Notes: generated from the sequence alone by a model not told the origin. A stretch of 64,000 nucleotides of DNA from Dioscorea cayenensis subsp. rotundata (GCF_009730915.1 NC_052476.1:21061257-21125256), one strand, 5' to 3'; positions 1 to 13,620 are shown, counted from the stretch's first letter. Numbers and translations are program-made.

Positions 1-423
1 ATCAAGTTGGTGATTTCGTTTAGGGTTTGAAGGTTTGTGATTGTTTTTCTTATGATTTTGTTTTGATTCATAGGATCATAAGGTCACTAAATTGGATTCA
101 AAATTTGTTTTTTTTTATTTGTAGTGTTGGATTTGGATGGAGTTCTGATTAATGAACAAGAATTGAATCCATGAGCATAAATGTGTTTGTTTTGAGGACT
201 ATTGCATGCTAAATGGAGTGTTTGATTGAAATTATTCTTCTGTTTGTTTGAATAAAAACAATCTGAATTTTCAAGAGTAAGATTCTTGAGAATTTTGGGT
301 TACTACGTCTTTGAGATGTTTGATTCCACTAATTACTCTACATTTAGTTTATATTTGTGCTTTTTTGCAGATTAACCTTTGAGTGAAGCTTTGATAAATT
401 GTTTCAAGTTCAATTTGAGTTCA
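1..423 (+). promoter_or_regulatory. 5' leader region of the Shg1-like gene
   Basis: This stretch has no open frame of note. A T-rich tract ending in ttttttgcag at 361-370 looks like the 3' splice site of an intron in the 5' untranslated region, so the transcript probably starts upstream of or near the window edge and the first exon is cut or noncoding. The coding start follows 53 bases after the acceptor. I could not identify a TATA box. Confidence 0.4.
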
Positions 424-2932
424 ATGGATTCTTCTGTAATAACACCAGAAGATGTGCTTGAATCTCTTATGAATGATGGAACTATTGATGCTATTCGACT
501 GAAGATAATCAATCAGCTCAAGGCCAATGTAAGCTTGTTTTCTATTTATAGCATAATAAATGAGATTTTCATATCCTGAATTTTCCGTGCCTGATGATTT
601 AATGCAAGATTAAAGCTCTATTATCCAAAGATATGATGTTTTTGTGCTTTCAGATCATCTGTTGTTGTTTTATGTTCTATGTTTCTGTAATAGATGAGAT
701 TTTCATATCCTGAATTTTCCATGTCTATTGATTTAATGCAAGATTAAGCTCTATTATTGTTTCAAAGATTGCATTTGGATAAAGATATGATATTCTTGTG
801 CTTTCAGATCATCTGCTGTTGTTTTATGTTTCTGTATATAGCATGATATATGGGAATTTCATATCCTGAATTTTCTATGTCTGTTGTGTTAATGCAATAT
901 TAAGCTCCAATATGCTTTCGAAGATTGCATTTTGGTAAAGATATGATGTTCTTGTTCTTTCAGATCATCTGCTGTAGTTTCATGTTTCTATATATGGCAT
1001 GATAGATGGGAATTTTATATCCTGAATTTTCCATGTATGTCCATTATTCTTTTAAAGATTGCATTTGGATAAAGATATGATGTTCTTGAGCTTTTAGATC
1101 ATCTGTTGTTGTTTTATGTTTCTGTATATAGCATGATAGATGAGAATTTCATATCCTGAATTTTCCATGTCTGTCTGTTGTGTTAATGCAAGATTAAGCT
1201 CCAATATGCTTTCGAAGATTGCATTTTGGTAAAGATATGATGTTCTTGTGCTTTCAGATCATCAGCTGTTGTTTCATGTTTCTATATATATAGCATGATA
1301 GATGGGAATTTCATATTGTGAATTTGCCATTTCTGTTGTGTTAATGCAAGATTAAGCTCCATTATGCTTTCAAACATTGCATTTCGGTAAAGATGTGATG
1401 TTCTTGAGCTTTTAGATCATCTGTTGTTGTTTTATGTCCACATGGATCCAGTACATTGCTCCTTGATTATTAGGTGTGTGCCATGTGGTGGTTAACATTT
1501 AAGATGAATGAATCTGATTTATCTTTGTCGCCACACTGTGTATATCTATTAACTTTTTTGGAAAGAACTCGATGTAGGTGAAACTTATATCCATTTGAAG
1601 ATAATTATGTTTTGATCTTCATATTACATTCCCATGTGACCAGCAAAATGATGCTTAATTTGTAAAAAGATATATAGAGTAGCAGGTCCTTTGTTTGCCA
1701 TTTACGTCAGCAAATCTGATTCTCATTGTTTTAGTTTGGATGAAAAGTTAATTTTGCTTGTTGAGAATTTTGATTGAATTTCTTCATGTGCTTAGCTGGA
1801 GACTCTTCAGTTAAATTACTGTTTTATTGTGGGAAGAACCTTCTGTTAAAAATTAAAGAAAATAATTACAAAAATAGAAAACTTTTTTTTCAATTCTAAG
1901 AGAAGGTTGGTCTTGCTTTCTGTTTATATATTATCAAACAGTCTGTCCTTTTTTAATGTGCCATTAAACACATCTATATTATTGTGGGAAGAACCTTCTA
2001 TCAAAAATTAAAGAAAAAAATAACAAAAATAGAAACCTTTTTCTCAATTTTAAGAGTAGGTTGGTCTTGCTTTCTGTTTATATATTATCAAACAACCTGT
2101 TCTTTTTTGACTTGCCATTAAACGCCAATAATGATGCTAAGCTGAACTTCTTTAAGCAGCCAAATGCTTTCTTATCTTTTATCAATTGTCTTCTTACCAT
2201 TCTAAAATGTGGCAAATGGTGATATCTTGCAGGAAGAGCTGAAGAACAGCACTATTTCAATGGTAGAGCAAAGCAAAGTTCTCAATACTCCTGGTGCAGA
2301 GAAACAGACCAAGCGGGAATTGTTTGATGCACTTCGACGAGAACTTGAGTGAGCTTTTCCTGTTTTTAACTTTTTCATTATGATGATACAATTGCCGACA
2401 GTTTTTAACTTCCTTTCTTGATCTTATTCCATTAGTGCACTTTTTTATTTAATATCACCAACATAATTTGTCGTATGATACTATCGGAAAGCTGTAACAA
2501 TCATATATATAATCATATATATTCAATCATCTCAAACATGAATTGTCTGAAATTCACAGAGCTCCAGCACTCGAGAAGGCCTCGAAAGCTGTATGGGAGC
2601 TGATTCTCGACACCAATGGATTAGGTAAAGAGATAAACGAAACGGTCGAGAGAGTCTTCTGCAGGCTCAGCGGGACTGAGCCTCCTTTGCTACCGAAACC
2701 TCCAGCTCCCGAAGTACAAGCTCAACCAGAGAATGAGAAAGAAGCGAAAGAGAAAGAGGGTGAAAAGGTTAAGGATGTGGAGATGTCAGAGTCTTCATCC
2801 TCCAAGAAGAGGACCTTCAGTGAGATGAATAACCAAACCCCCGGACCGGAAGTGGCTACCGCAAACAGTTGCAATGACCAACCACCGGAGGATGACACGG
2901 TGGCTCCTTCATCGTCTAACCTGAATACTTAA
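424..2932 (+). CDS. COMPASS component Shg1 / BOD1-type domain protein
   Basis: Three coding exons (424-528, 2233-2348, 2560-2932) join in frame to give 197 residues. The first ~100 residues read as the Shg1 (BOD1-like) helical domain: SVITPEDVLESLMNDGTID, then a KRELFDALRRELE helix and ALEKASKAVWELIL. In yeast Shg1 belongs to the Set1/COMPASS histone H3K4 methyltransferase complex, and plants carry short nuclear proteins with this domain whose role is little studied. The C-terminal ~90 residues are proline-, lysine- and glutamate-rich and low in complexity, with a possible basic nuclear signal SSSKKR. The start at 424 is the first ATG after a leader acceptor. All splice sites are GT-AG. Intron 1 (1.7 kb) is swollen by tandem repeats listed separately. 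Shg1 membership is inferred from recognised sequence pattern, not from a search. Confidence 0.75.
545..1440 (+). repeat. Six-copy ~150-bp minisatellite in intron 1 of the Shg1-like gene
   Basis: The motif gatcatctg preceded by ctttcag or cttttag recurs at about 653, 807, 963, 1097, 1257 and 1415, giving spacings of 154, 156, 134, 160 and 158 bases. Each unit also carries a shared block around atatcctgaattttcc, a gcaagattaagctc segment and aaagatatgatgttctt. The copies differ by scattered substitutions and small gaps, so the array is not freshly made. It lies wholly inside an intron. Confidence 0.9.
1824..2130 (+). repeat. Tandem duplication (~155 bp, two copies) in the same intron
   Basis: Two adjacent copies start at ttattgtgggaagaacc (about 1824 and 1979). 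They run through ggttggtcttgctttctg and a shared tatattatcaaaca segment to a ccattaaac block. They are very similar with a few substitutions and A-run length differences. The unit is unrelated to the minisatellite just upstream, so the intron expanded twice. Confidence 0.85.
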
Positions 2933-3566
2933 TGCATATATGCACATATTGATGTTTCCTTTGATAACATGGTTCCTCATCAACAATTAGTGTAAGATGT
3001 TTATGATGACTGGGAAATTGTAGACTGTTTTTTGTTATAACTTTCGTGTTCGGAAGTGGTAGAAGGATATGTTCAGGGATAGACACAAAAACTCAAATAC
3101 AGATGGTGGGTCTTTGACCTGTATAGTTCTTTTATCAATGGAGGTTGACCTCAGAATTATGAAAACAAAGAATCTCATTATTTCACTTCAGCACTTGCAA
3201 ATATAATCACAAAATAAATCCAGATTCAAAATATTTCCAATCAATGCTTCTTCCATGTTGGCCCTGTTCGTCTTTTATCGGTACAGCTACTTATAAAACC
3301 TCATCTTGATATTTCTGTAAATGAGAAGCCAAATTCTAGATCACTCAACGAATACAAGGAAAAAAAAAAAGAAAATGAAATAATAAGAGGTAAGATAAGT
3401 TAAATAGCATTGTTATTGGTCCAAAATTTCTGGGGATTATTGGTCAATTTAATGATTTAAGATTCACTACATAATCACATCATTCAATAACAATTGATGA
3501 ATTGGTCTAGAAGTTTGAACCTGTGGAAGCAAACACAACTTACCAAATATACAAAAAATTTGATTG
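2933..3566. other. Convergent 3' ends of the Shg1-like and VPS51 genes
   Basis: No coding potential seen. The stretch should hold both 3' untranslated regions, since the two genes point at each other with 634 bases between stop codons. It contains an A-rich run at 3359-3372 and no recognisable mobile element. Confidence 0.6.
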
Positions 3567-6500
3567 TCACTGCATGCTTGGACTCTGTTCTTTGTTCTTG
3601 GCTAGCTTGGCCTGTATAAGTTTGTCAATTATCGGAGGCTCCAGAGGAATTGGATCCAAACACCGTTCATGAGCAGCATGGTTTATCTTCGCAAAAGAGA
3701 ATCGTGGTCAGTCAAATGATCAATCATTGTCTTCAATAACCAAAGCATGTTCAAAGCAGTGACTATATCAAGTAGAACGTAAATTAAATAAATAAATGAA
3801 AATAATTCATAGGATGTTCCTTGAAGGAGTTAGAAGCAGGGCACGGTTGTGACTCTGCAATTTTGACTCTGCTTATCCCGGTTAACATAATTCAATTTTG
3901 GCATGGTACACCTTATAAAGTAAATGAGGAAACAAGTTTCGACGAAGCACACATGCCTCGGGACAAGCATTCAGATGAGAGATTTATTATAAAACCTCAT
4001 TTTTTTTCTGGGTGTCACTGATCCATGTACACTTATCGATTAAATAGCTCTAAAGAAATGAGAAAAGGCTTGCAATAACAATATAGCTTGAAGAAGAAAG
4101 AAAATATAAATCATCCATGTTGTTTCAAATGATACCAGAACCCATATTATGTCCTAAAGATAAGTTTTTGTTTGGATAAAATACGAGAATTATCTCCTCA
4201 CCTCTTTTAGTAGGAAGTCAATGGCTGCATCATCATCAACAAAATCTTTCAAAGGGTTCTTCAGAAACTCAATATCCAGCTGAATCTGCTGGTACCCGCT
4301 ACGATTAAATGTCTGCAGTCGAACAAATTCTTGCAAGCTTTTCAAGCAGAGTTTTACTATGGTTGATATAATTGACTCCTGAAAAGTCATCACAAAATGC
4401 TCGTAAGAAGAGTAATCAAGCCTTCATATCAATAATTAAATCAGTTGAGCCATCGACTCTTATGAAACAAATGGCAACTGAATACAATCAAGCATTGAAT
4501 TTTCACACATAGGAAGCTTTAAAAAAAAGGGTAGAGAGCCATACCTGTGTATACTCGACTTTTGTAAAGATTTCCATTTTTTGCTCAAACAACTTTGCCA
4601 GATGGCTTTCAAGAAGCTGGCTTCTGGCTCTGTGTGAATTTGACCTGGCTGTTTTATCCTCACGTATTGGATTACTACGTGAAGAATTAGTGCTTCCTGT
4701 GCTGTCAGAATGACGGTGCCTTCGAATAAGCCCATGAGGTAATATTTGTCTCACTTCAATTCCAATGCCATCCAACTGTGGAGAAAAACAGACAGACAGA
4801 ACAACTGTCAAAGTAAGTATTAAATGAAGAGCAAATCCACATGATCTGTTACCGGTTCAATAATGTCAGGAAAAAATTTGACTGACTAGCAGATTGTAAA
4901 TGGATGTAGAAAACATTTTATATGTTGACATATAAAATTGCTAAAAGTAACAATTAAATGCTTAAAAATGCAATTAGCAAATAAAAATGCTCTTTCAGTA
5001 AATGTTTTGGTTTCATGAAACCATCTCAAGTGAAGCTTGAAGAATATCCAACTTGAAGAAAATTGCCTAAAAAGAAACCTTGTACTAACTACTAGACAAG
5101 TCTCTAAGTTCTATCACAGTCCTCTTTCAACAATGCTTATTGTTTGCAGGAGGATTTTTCCTATACCGTTTAACAGAAAATAAAAGATTCTATATCGTCA
5201 ATGTCAGCATTACTTAAAGCATGACAATGGAAACCAATAGTTTGCCTCACAGGTCAAGGGAGTTGGCGCAAAGAGAAATTCATACGGCTCTGTAAAAGAC
5301 AATTTCTGTAACATTTTATTTATGTATTAAATGGATGATATCCCTTTAATTAAATTTTTCTTGAGAGATTTCAGAATTGTCACCATATAATAGGTGGCAT
5401 TTGCATAAGTACATCATATCATATAGATACTCAAGTCTGCCAAAACAAATGAAGTTCTAATGACAAGTAGCATTTAACCAAGAAAACGTAAATCTCATGT
5501 TTTCAAAACCAAATTATTTGTTTGACAATTTCATACTTTCAAGTGTACGGGTCAACTAATTTAGTAGGAACATTTAAATAAATTGAGCAAAACTAACATA
5601 CCTCATGAAGGAGCAAATCAACAAACATATGGACTTCCCTTGGTTCCTTGTGCTGCAGTTGGACATCCAACCAGTGACAACAGAAAACAAGGCCATAATA
5701 AGTATTTGAAAAAAAATGGTTGTTTACATAGCTAATTGTTGCTTGGCCGAAGAATGATGAGGTTACCTTGATCCAGTTCGGTGTTGTAAACCTCTTTTTC
5801 AGAAGGATGGAAATTTTCTGAGTTTTCACATTTATATACTACAAAAGAGAAGATAGATGATGTAAGTTCATTGATCATCTGGATGACTTGATTGACTGAC
5901 AGAGTGGTCCTCACAGAATGCATAAGAGAAGCAAGGATATGAGTCATCTGTTTTCACAAGTACAAAAATATACCACATGCTTCTCATTGTAACAACTTTG
6001 AAACTAATACATATATATAAAAAAATTCAATAAATAAATAAATAGAGCAAACTTGCATATAACATCCACTTCGGTGTGCCTAAAAGATTTTGCAGGTTTT
6101 GCATCCATTGGCAACAAACAAGCAACAAATAGAAATAGATAGCTAGATAAACAATTCTTACATTATGCAGAAGTTTTTCACCAGATGCACGGAATAATCG
6201 ACAGATCTCTCCTGGCACGAATGCTGGCCCATTCTCATAGCCACGAAGACCACCTCCAGAGAAAGAAACAGCAATTTCCTGATTGGTAGAAGTAGCGCAG
6301 TTAAAACAAGGATGTGGGAAACCTTTGATTGATGGCAAAACAAGAATTGACAATGAAGATGAGGATATAGATTTCTTGCCTCCATAATTCTAGGAACTGC
6401 ACTTTGCTCTATAAATACAGAAAGTTGGGCCACCACAAGGGTAAGTCCAGCTTGCACTTTGTCTACCTGTACGGAGTTTACGATCGTTGAATCTAGATTA

Positions 6501-9500
6501 TTGGCATTAGCTCTTCCAGAAAGAAGAAGGAAACTCTGTTCAAGTTTCTGGAAAAAGTCTTGGAAACCTTCTTGAACCAAGTCGATAATTAAGTCTCTTA
6601 ACTTCGCCAAGCCAACATTATCCTCAATAAGCTGGCGGAAATCCTAGTGGGATGAGGTTAAGAAAGATCAATTAAACCAAAAAAAAAAAAAAGGAGCAAA
6701 TATTATTCTACAAAGAAACATTTTAGATATGAATGCAAAAGTTAAACAAGAGTAACAAATGCTATTATATAAACATATAATTATATAGGTAGGGAAGAAA
6801 CGCAAGAGCATCCAAACTTGGCTTTAAAGTTTTGAGGCCTTTCATGCATCTTGTTCAATCGTTTAGAAGAAATCCGTAAATCAGTAAGATCTGTAAATTA
6901 AGTTTTAATTTGCAAGAGAAATGACGACAACAAAAACTCAAAAAAGGAAGCTTCAGGAAAGCATTCAGGAAACAAAATAATTTATCTAGCACATGTCATC
7001 AATTCTAGTTACCTATATATACAGCCTACAAGAATGGGTATTGCCTCCAACTACTAACAAAACCAGGGCAAATTGAAAACTTAGTATATTACTCTATCAA
7101 CCTGTGTATATGGTCGAGGATAATAATTGTTTAATGCAATTTTCTTACCAATAAGAGACCCATACTTCCCTGAATCACAGCCTTCTTGCTGCTTTCCAAA
7201 GCAATCTGCAAAGGTGATTCTTTTGCGCCTTCCTCCAGTGAAGGTTGTGTTCTTGTGAGTGATTCTGCAATTTGACAAAAAGTGTATGTTATTTATACCC
7301 AATCAATAATGTAATAGTCTACTTAATAAGAACTGTTTGACAGTATTATTTGCCCAAAGTCTAGATGTTCAAAGCTAGCATATCTTCAGATGCTTGCTGA
7401 GATATGCTAAACATGGTTATTTTCCCATGTTGATTTTCATAAATCAAGAAAATAAAAATAAAAATAAAATATTTAAAAAAATCAGAAGCACAACCTGAGA
7501 TTTCAAGCAAAAGATGAGTGAAAGAGGACGAGATATAATTTCTGATAATGTCACTAGCAGCCTGAAAGAGGAAAAAGTTTTGTTAAATACCAGAGCATAA
7601 TGTGGTAAGGAGAACAAAAACATTAATATTGAGGCAATGACTTGTCATATGGAAAGCAAATCCAAAAATGGACATTTGATAGAGGAGCATTCACACCTCA
7701 AAACAAAAAAATGATGCACTACAGCCAATAAAGCCCTTTAAAACAAAATCCAAATCCTTCTACCAGATAGTTCAAGTTAACATCACAAAGCCCTTTAAAA
7801 ATAATATTTGAGAAAGGATTAACTCAGCGATACATTCAATACATATCATGTTATATCGACAATCAAAAACTTTTGATTAAGTTGGTCTGAGTAAAAACCT
7901 CTAGAGAAAAAACAGGAAGAGCAGCCTCAGGCAGAACTTCATCCACTACAGCCACATCCGCCGAGACAACCCCTGTAATAGTTAAATGGATTTATGATCA
8001 GACCATATGAATAGACAACAGTTTTGAAAGAATTTGATTGCAGCGAAATTCCAGATGAACAGCATTTCTTTTGCTTGGTAAACAAGCAAAATTTGAAGCA
8101 CAAACATATGAGAGCAGACCATATGAATAGACAACAGTTTTGAAATAATTCAATTGCAGTAAAATTCCAGATGAACAGTATTTCTTTTGCTTGGAAAAGA
8201 AGCAAAATTTGAAGCACAAACATATGAAAGATAATGCGCGTTTCTGAGACAAGATCCTTACGCAGCATAGCCAGTAAATTTGCAGAAGATATTCGCTTTT
8301 CTATTTTCTTTTGAATGCTTCCATAGCGCCTTCAAACCAATATAAATAAATAAAAGGGTCATGGTTTAAGAATAGAACAGGGTTTAGAAGATTCCTAAGA
8401 TTTTGAGTAATTTCCATCAGATATGGCATAAAAAATTTAGAACAAGCAGAAAGTGACAAAACACCTGGAAAACAAGTCTTGTGAAAGTTCTATTAGCCGT
8501 TTCTCAGTATCCGGAAATATTATAAGAAAAGCATGAACCATCTTGGAGAACTCATTGATGGAAGCCTAAGAAAATAACATCGAGTTAGTTAAAATAAAGG
8601 CATGCACATATTGCAATTAAAGTCACACAAGTGTTTTCCAGACACAAACGCATACTACCTGGTCAGTACTCACAGTTGGAGGTTTAGTTGGTACTGGATC
8701 TGATGCCTTTCCTACTTTAGAAGATTCACTGCTGTCTTCCACTATTCCCTCCACTACTTCAGATTCAATCTGGAATCTCAAAAGGAATTCCTCCAACCTC
8801 TCAAGTAGCTTTGACTTTAAGCTGTCTACCTTTCAACAAGCAATTTAAACTCACAAAAAGTACCAAAACAAAAAGATATATCCTATCCCAATTTTAAAAC
8901 AAATTACCAAGTTAGACCTACCCTAACAATGCCAAGAACATAAAAAGAAGTAAAATTATTTATGATTATGTAATGATTGAATTTTGTAGGTAACTTTAAA
9001 AAGGTGCCATGGCATATTATGCATGTTCTCAATGTGCATAACTACAAATTTTCAGATTATACAGGATTCTATACTAGTCTATATGTGGTCTACAGTTTTT
9101 TTATATTAGTATTTCCAGTGTTTGTAAAGTTAAGATGGATGCTTCCAACAGATTACAATTAAATCAAATACATATGATACATCTCCCATAATATGCCTTT
9201 AAGCTTCACATCATCCCCAAATTTCCCAAGATGAAGTACAACTGTCGAGGAAACAATAAAAATATTTTAATTGTACACCCTCCACTGCATGCCGCAGAGT
9301 CCTCAGCATAAAATGTGATATTCAACATTTAAATTTATCTTAACTTAATCTTAGTTTGATCACATTTATGAGTTCATTGAAAGGCTTTGTAGCTCTTGAG
9401 ATCTGCTATTAAAAAATTTAAGCAGTTAAGCTAGAAAGGGCACCAAAAAAGTCGATTAACATTAATATAGAAAATTATCAAGCTGTTAATATACTCTGTT

Positions 9501-11993
9501 TAAACAATCTAGGCTAAAGGAAGACACCACCTTCCCTGAAGTTGACCAGGAATTTATTCAGCCTATAGTGTACAATTGTATAACACAGCAAAAATAGATA
9601 ACTTTTGCACTGGCGGGCTGGCATTTCAAGATAAAACAATTGCAAGCTAATGAAAACATTACTTCCTCTGTGATCAAGGATACATGCAGTGTACATAACA
9701 TGACTTAGATAAAATCACATATAAAGCAACATAAGCATGTAAAAGTAACGAAAAGATAAAAGGTGAAATACCAACAGGGAAGTTAAGTTGTTTAAGAAGC
9801 ACAACTGCCTCAGCTCTTGCTTCAATAGGTTCAGAATCTGAATACAGTTTTTCCTGAAAAACGCATTGCTTGTGTTTAACAATTTGAAGGAAGCACCTTA
9901 ATAAAGTTAATGATTCCACATAACAACGTTTGATGAACAGAGAGTACTAAAAAAAGCAAAGAGCCAATGCAAACACACTCCATTGCAACAGAGAATGATT
10001 TGGAAGCAATTCGGGGACAAAATAAAAGCCAGGTTTTAGAACTCTACAAACAAAAGCAGCAAAAGAAATGTGAAACAATACTAGCAGAGAAAGTTGCACC
10101 AACAAAGCTTCATTAGACTACAAGAAAGAATGAAATGGAAAACATCGTTTCAAAATCAATTAGGTGGTTTTCTAGATGAAATAGGGAGGTTCATACATGC
10201 AACCACCAGAAAGCATCAAATTGATTGGAAAAATTACCCGGCATCACTATGGATCAGTCTACAAGACAAGGGTACTAGGTAGCACCAACAATAACTAATA
10301 CAAAAGAGGAACTATGGACTACCTAAAATCCAAGGAGAAGTGTGGTATGGTTTAGATTGTCATCATGATTTCCTCGTCGGCAAACAAAAAAGTTACCTGG
10401 AGATTTTGAATGACCACCTGCATAGCCTCCTCAGACGCCTTTTTACAATCTTGAAAAGATGACTCTCCATATGCCTAACAGAGTCAAGAAGCAACACCAA
10501 CACCATTGAAAATATAATTTGAGCTCAAAGAGACCAAGCGAATATCATGCTGAGGTAGATAAAGATGAAGCAGTAGAACGCAACAACTCAACCTCAAAAA
10601 TAGGTTTTGCACCAGTAAAAAACCTCACTGCATCTGCATATGCTTCTGACTTTATGCACTTTCCAAGTCGGGAGGGAAGATCATATATGAACTGCATTCC
10701 AATGACAGATCACGAAAATTGGCATGGGTGGGCTTGGAAGAAATTCATGTTGCCTTTACAAATTGACAATTTCAAAACTAAAGCATTAAATACACCAAAA
10801 ATTAAATAAAAACATGGGGTAACTATACCTGAACTTTACGCAATAAATTTCTAGTTCGATGCAATTTTTCTACGTGCTCTCTTTTCTCAAATAGAGATGT
10901 ATTTACTGTGACACTCCTGGATTGAACAGACATAATCTGTAAAAGAACAGGAGCTTCCATAAGATGAGCAGGATCCACAAAGAAGAAATTTAGAACTGAA
11001 GGAAAGATGTACTTTTTCCAGAAGATGTTCCATGCTTGTCTCCATTCCACTTATATTATTTTTCATCCTGGCATAAAAGATGTAAACAAGTACCATCAGT
11101 CTTTCTTATGAAAAGGCGAGCAATGAGACGATACTTTTGATTCAAATTCAAATTCCATGCAAAATAACCTAGAAACTATATACTATCAAACAGCATGCTA
11201 AGCATAAAACCTTTTAATAGTATCAGTGGCACTGATGAACTTGTTATAATTTTCATAAACTAGCATTTGCAAGTCAGTATCAAGATTCTTGATCTCAGCT
11301 GCCATCTCAACATGCTTTTGAAGAAGCCCCTCAAGATTTGATTTTTGAATCTGCAAAAATACCAAATTCCATATTACACGAGATTGAGAACAGATAACAT
11401 AATACCAAATAGTTCTTGTCTAAGTTATCAAATTATGGCTTTAAAACAAACCCAAAAAACACAAAAACAAGTTTAACCAAGAAACCAATGTTTTGACTTC
11501 CATGAGTCCAAAGCGCAATCCAATGCATCCCAAAATTGTATTAAAAAGATCTCATACGATAATAATCAATCCACCCAGATCCATAAACGATTAGAATTAC
11601 ATTTTCTTGCAAAGTAAAGACAAACCCATCCAAGATCTAACTAAGATGACACTAATTTCATCTCAATCTGGAGCTAAAAAAAAAAACAAATCCAACTCCA
11701 TAGAAACCAATGCACCAAAACCAACAATCAAATTATACATAAAAAGGAAACATAAATTCAGAAAGGGAAAGAGAGGGAGAGATCACAAGGGATACCAAGA
11801 GGTTCATATAAACATCAGGATCAAAAGAGGGAGAGTTAATAGAATCAAGAGAGGCGGATTGGGCGGCGGAAGAGGGGGAAGGAGGGCCACCAGCGGAGGC
11901 GATGGAGGGATCGGAGGAGTAGAAGCTCGCAAGGAGCTCTCGAGTCCTCCGAACCTTCTCGTCCATCGGAGGAGGAGCGTTCTCCGTCGCCAT
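3567..11993 (-). CDS. VPS51: Vacuolar protein sorting 51 (UNHINGED), GARP/EARP tether subunit
   Basis: Twenty exons join without a break to 794 residues, close to the ~780 of Arabidopsis UNHINGED: 11993-11796, 11350-11211, 11067-11013, 10936-10829, 10691-10593, 10474-10397, 9853-9772, 8825-8659, 8565-8465, 8329-8262, 7972-7899, 7561-7495, 7264-7149, 6643-6380, 6278-6162, 5838-5767, 5652-5602, 4775-4545, 4378-4202, 3686-3567. The N-terminal part carries the Vps51 helical region (NLDTDLQMLVYENYNKFI, VNTSLFEKREHVEKLHRTRN). The C-terminal part has KHKEPREVHMFVDLL-type and VKLCLKSLQEFVRLQTFN blocks typical of plant VPS51. The protein ties Vps52, 53 and 54 into the tether for retrograde endosome-to-Golgi transport; in Arabidopsis its loss alters vein pattern and vacuolar sorting. 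Intron 14 uses a GC donor (ATGGAG|GCAAGA at 6380/6379). The exon 7/8 junction can be cut two ways with the same protein. Confidence 0.95.
7998..8235 (+). repeat. Tandem duplication (~116 bp) in VPS51 intron 10
   Basis: Two side-by-side copies share accatatgaatagacaacag (about 8001 and 8117), aaattccagatgaacag and gcaaaatttgaagcacaaac. They differ by scattered substitutions only. The duplication creates short overlapping antisense open frames that are not genes. It is noncoding and intronic. Confidence 0.85.
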
Positions 11994-11999
11994 TGATGG

Positions 12000-13620
12000 T
12001 GCTCTTGCTGTTCTACTTCTCGCTCCGGCGAGTCTCAGCTTTTAACCGCGCGAGATCCAGATCAGCAAACTTGTTCCCGAAATGCCCAAATGTGGAAAAC
12101 TTTGTTCCCAGAATGACCCTGCTGAAATGCATTGATTTGTGATATTCACACCTAACCCCTTCATCTTTGCTTTAATTGAATGCAAATTTTTGTGTTTTTT
12201 TATAAATAATTAAATACAAAGAAATTTATTAAAAAAAATATTTATAGAGGATCAATCGTCTAGTATTCCATAGATTTAATCTATGGACATTGATGGAGAC
12301 CGTTAGATTAATTTAACTGACGTTACTATTTCATAAACACTAATATTGTACTTATAAATAGTTATACAGTGAAAAATAGGATGTATAGTATTTTGATCTA
12401 ACTGTTCAATCAATTGTATTGTTCCTATCTATCTCATCTTAACCCTCTCTTTTACTTTTATTAAATTGGGAGCGTTCTATGGATGCCCCAACCAATCATC
12501 TATGGACGTCCATAGATAAAAAATTTATGAATGTCCATTATCAGTCGTTGGATTTCGATTCAACGGCTAACATTGATAAATAGTAGTTTCTACAGTACAT
12601 GTATAGTAATCGGCCATTGGATCATAATCCAACGATTAATAATTGGACATCTATAAAATTTTTATTCTATGGATGTACATAGAGGATGTAAATTATATAT
12701 ATATTTATTCAGATTATATTGTTCTGCTAATTTCTTTTTATTTACATCTTATTAGTTTTTTTGTTTTTTCAAAAGTTTCTATATGATCATGTAGTCATAA
12801 TTTCATAAAAAATTACTAAAAATACTCCTAGCAATTTTGTGTAAAGTAGGAATAATTTTGTAATTTTAAATTAATTTAATTTCAAAATAAATTTTTTTAA
12901 TATCTGACATGTTTTGAAGATTTGGTAAATTAGGATCTTTTGGAAAATTGAAAGGGTTGGAAGGACCTATTGTTACTTTCCGCTTAAATATATACACATA
13001 AAGGTACTTTTACTATTATTCTCTTCATAAAAATGGATAATTACTATCACAATTATGTAATTAAAAGATTAAATTACAGTAGCATAAGGGAAAAAAATTT
13101 TGATAATTTTTTTTTTCTAAAAGTTTAGGTTATCTATTATATAAAAATTCATGGATCATTCACACAAATGTAATGTTGATAATAATTGGATTTAATTGTT
13201 ATTGTATTGATAAAATTTTATGTTTAATTAGAGATAAAAGAAAAGAAAATCATACCTTTTTTTTCAAAAATATTATTTATTGCAATAAATCACCCTGTTA
13301 TATTATAACAAGTTATAACTCATAGAAATTTATCATAAAAGTACACATACATGCACTTTCAATCCAATTGCCTTGTATACACAAATAACTCATAAAATAA
13401 TTTTTTAAAAAAATTAAAAAGTAAAACATTTATTATGACTTAATAATCCAAATTATTGTGTGCAAAAAAAGAAAAATAATAACTATTATATTCTAATTAG
13501 TAATACATTGACCAGTGCAAAACTATTTTAAGAAAGAAATTAACTGTAAACAACTGTCAAATATCTCCAGCAAATCAACCATTCAATCCATTCCAAAATA
13601 CTCCAAATCCTTATCCTCAA
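12000..13620. other. AT-rich spacer between the divergent VPS51 and bZIP genes
   Basis: The first ~150 bases upstream of the VPS51 start are GC-richer and should hold its leader and core promoter. The rest is strongly AT-rich with no coding sequence. The only structure I see is the MITE-like block at about 12460-12690 and possibly a degraded relative at about 12247-12330 (shared phrase around atctatggacatt). Confidence 0.6.
12460..12690. mobile_element. MITE-like repeat, copy 1 (relative at 57570-57830)
   Basis: The block opens with ttctatggatgccccaacc and closes with ttctatggatgtacatagag, so ctatgga-type words sit near both ends in partly inverted order. Inside are two short palindromic phrases, tcgttggatttcgattcaac and ccattggatcataatccaac, plus ctacagta. 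The same phrases in the same order occur at 57570-57830. It has no open frame, so it would be non-autonomous. Superfamily and exact ends are unclear. Confidence 0.5.

Noticed and set aside
3821-4021. 66-codon plus-strand frame
   Set aside because: It sits in VPS51 intron 19 and has no recognisable features.
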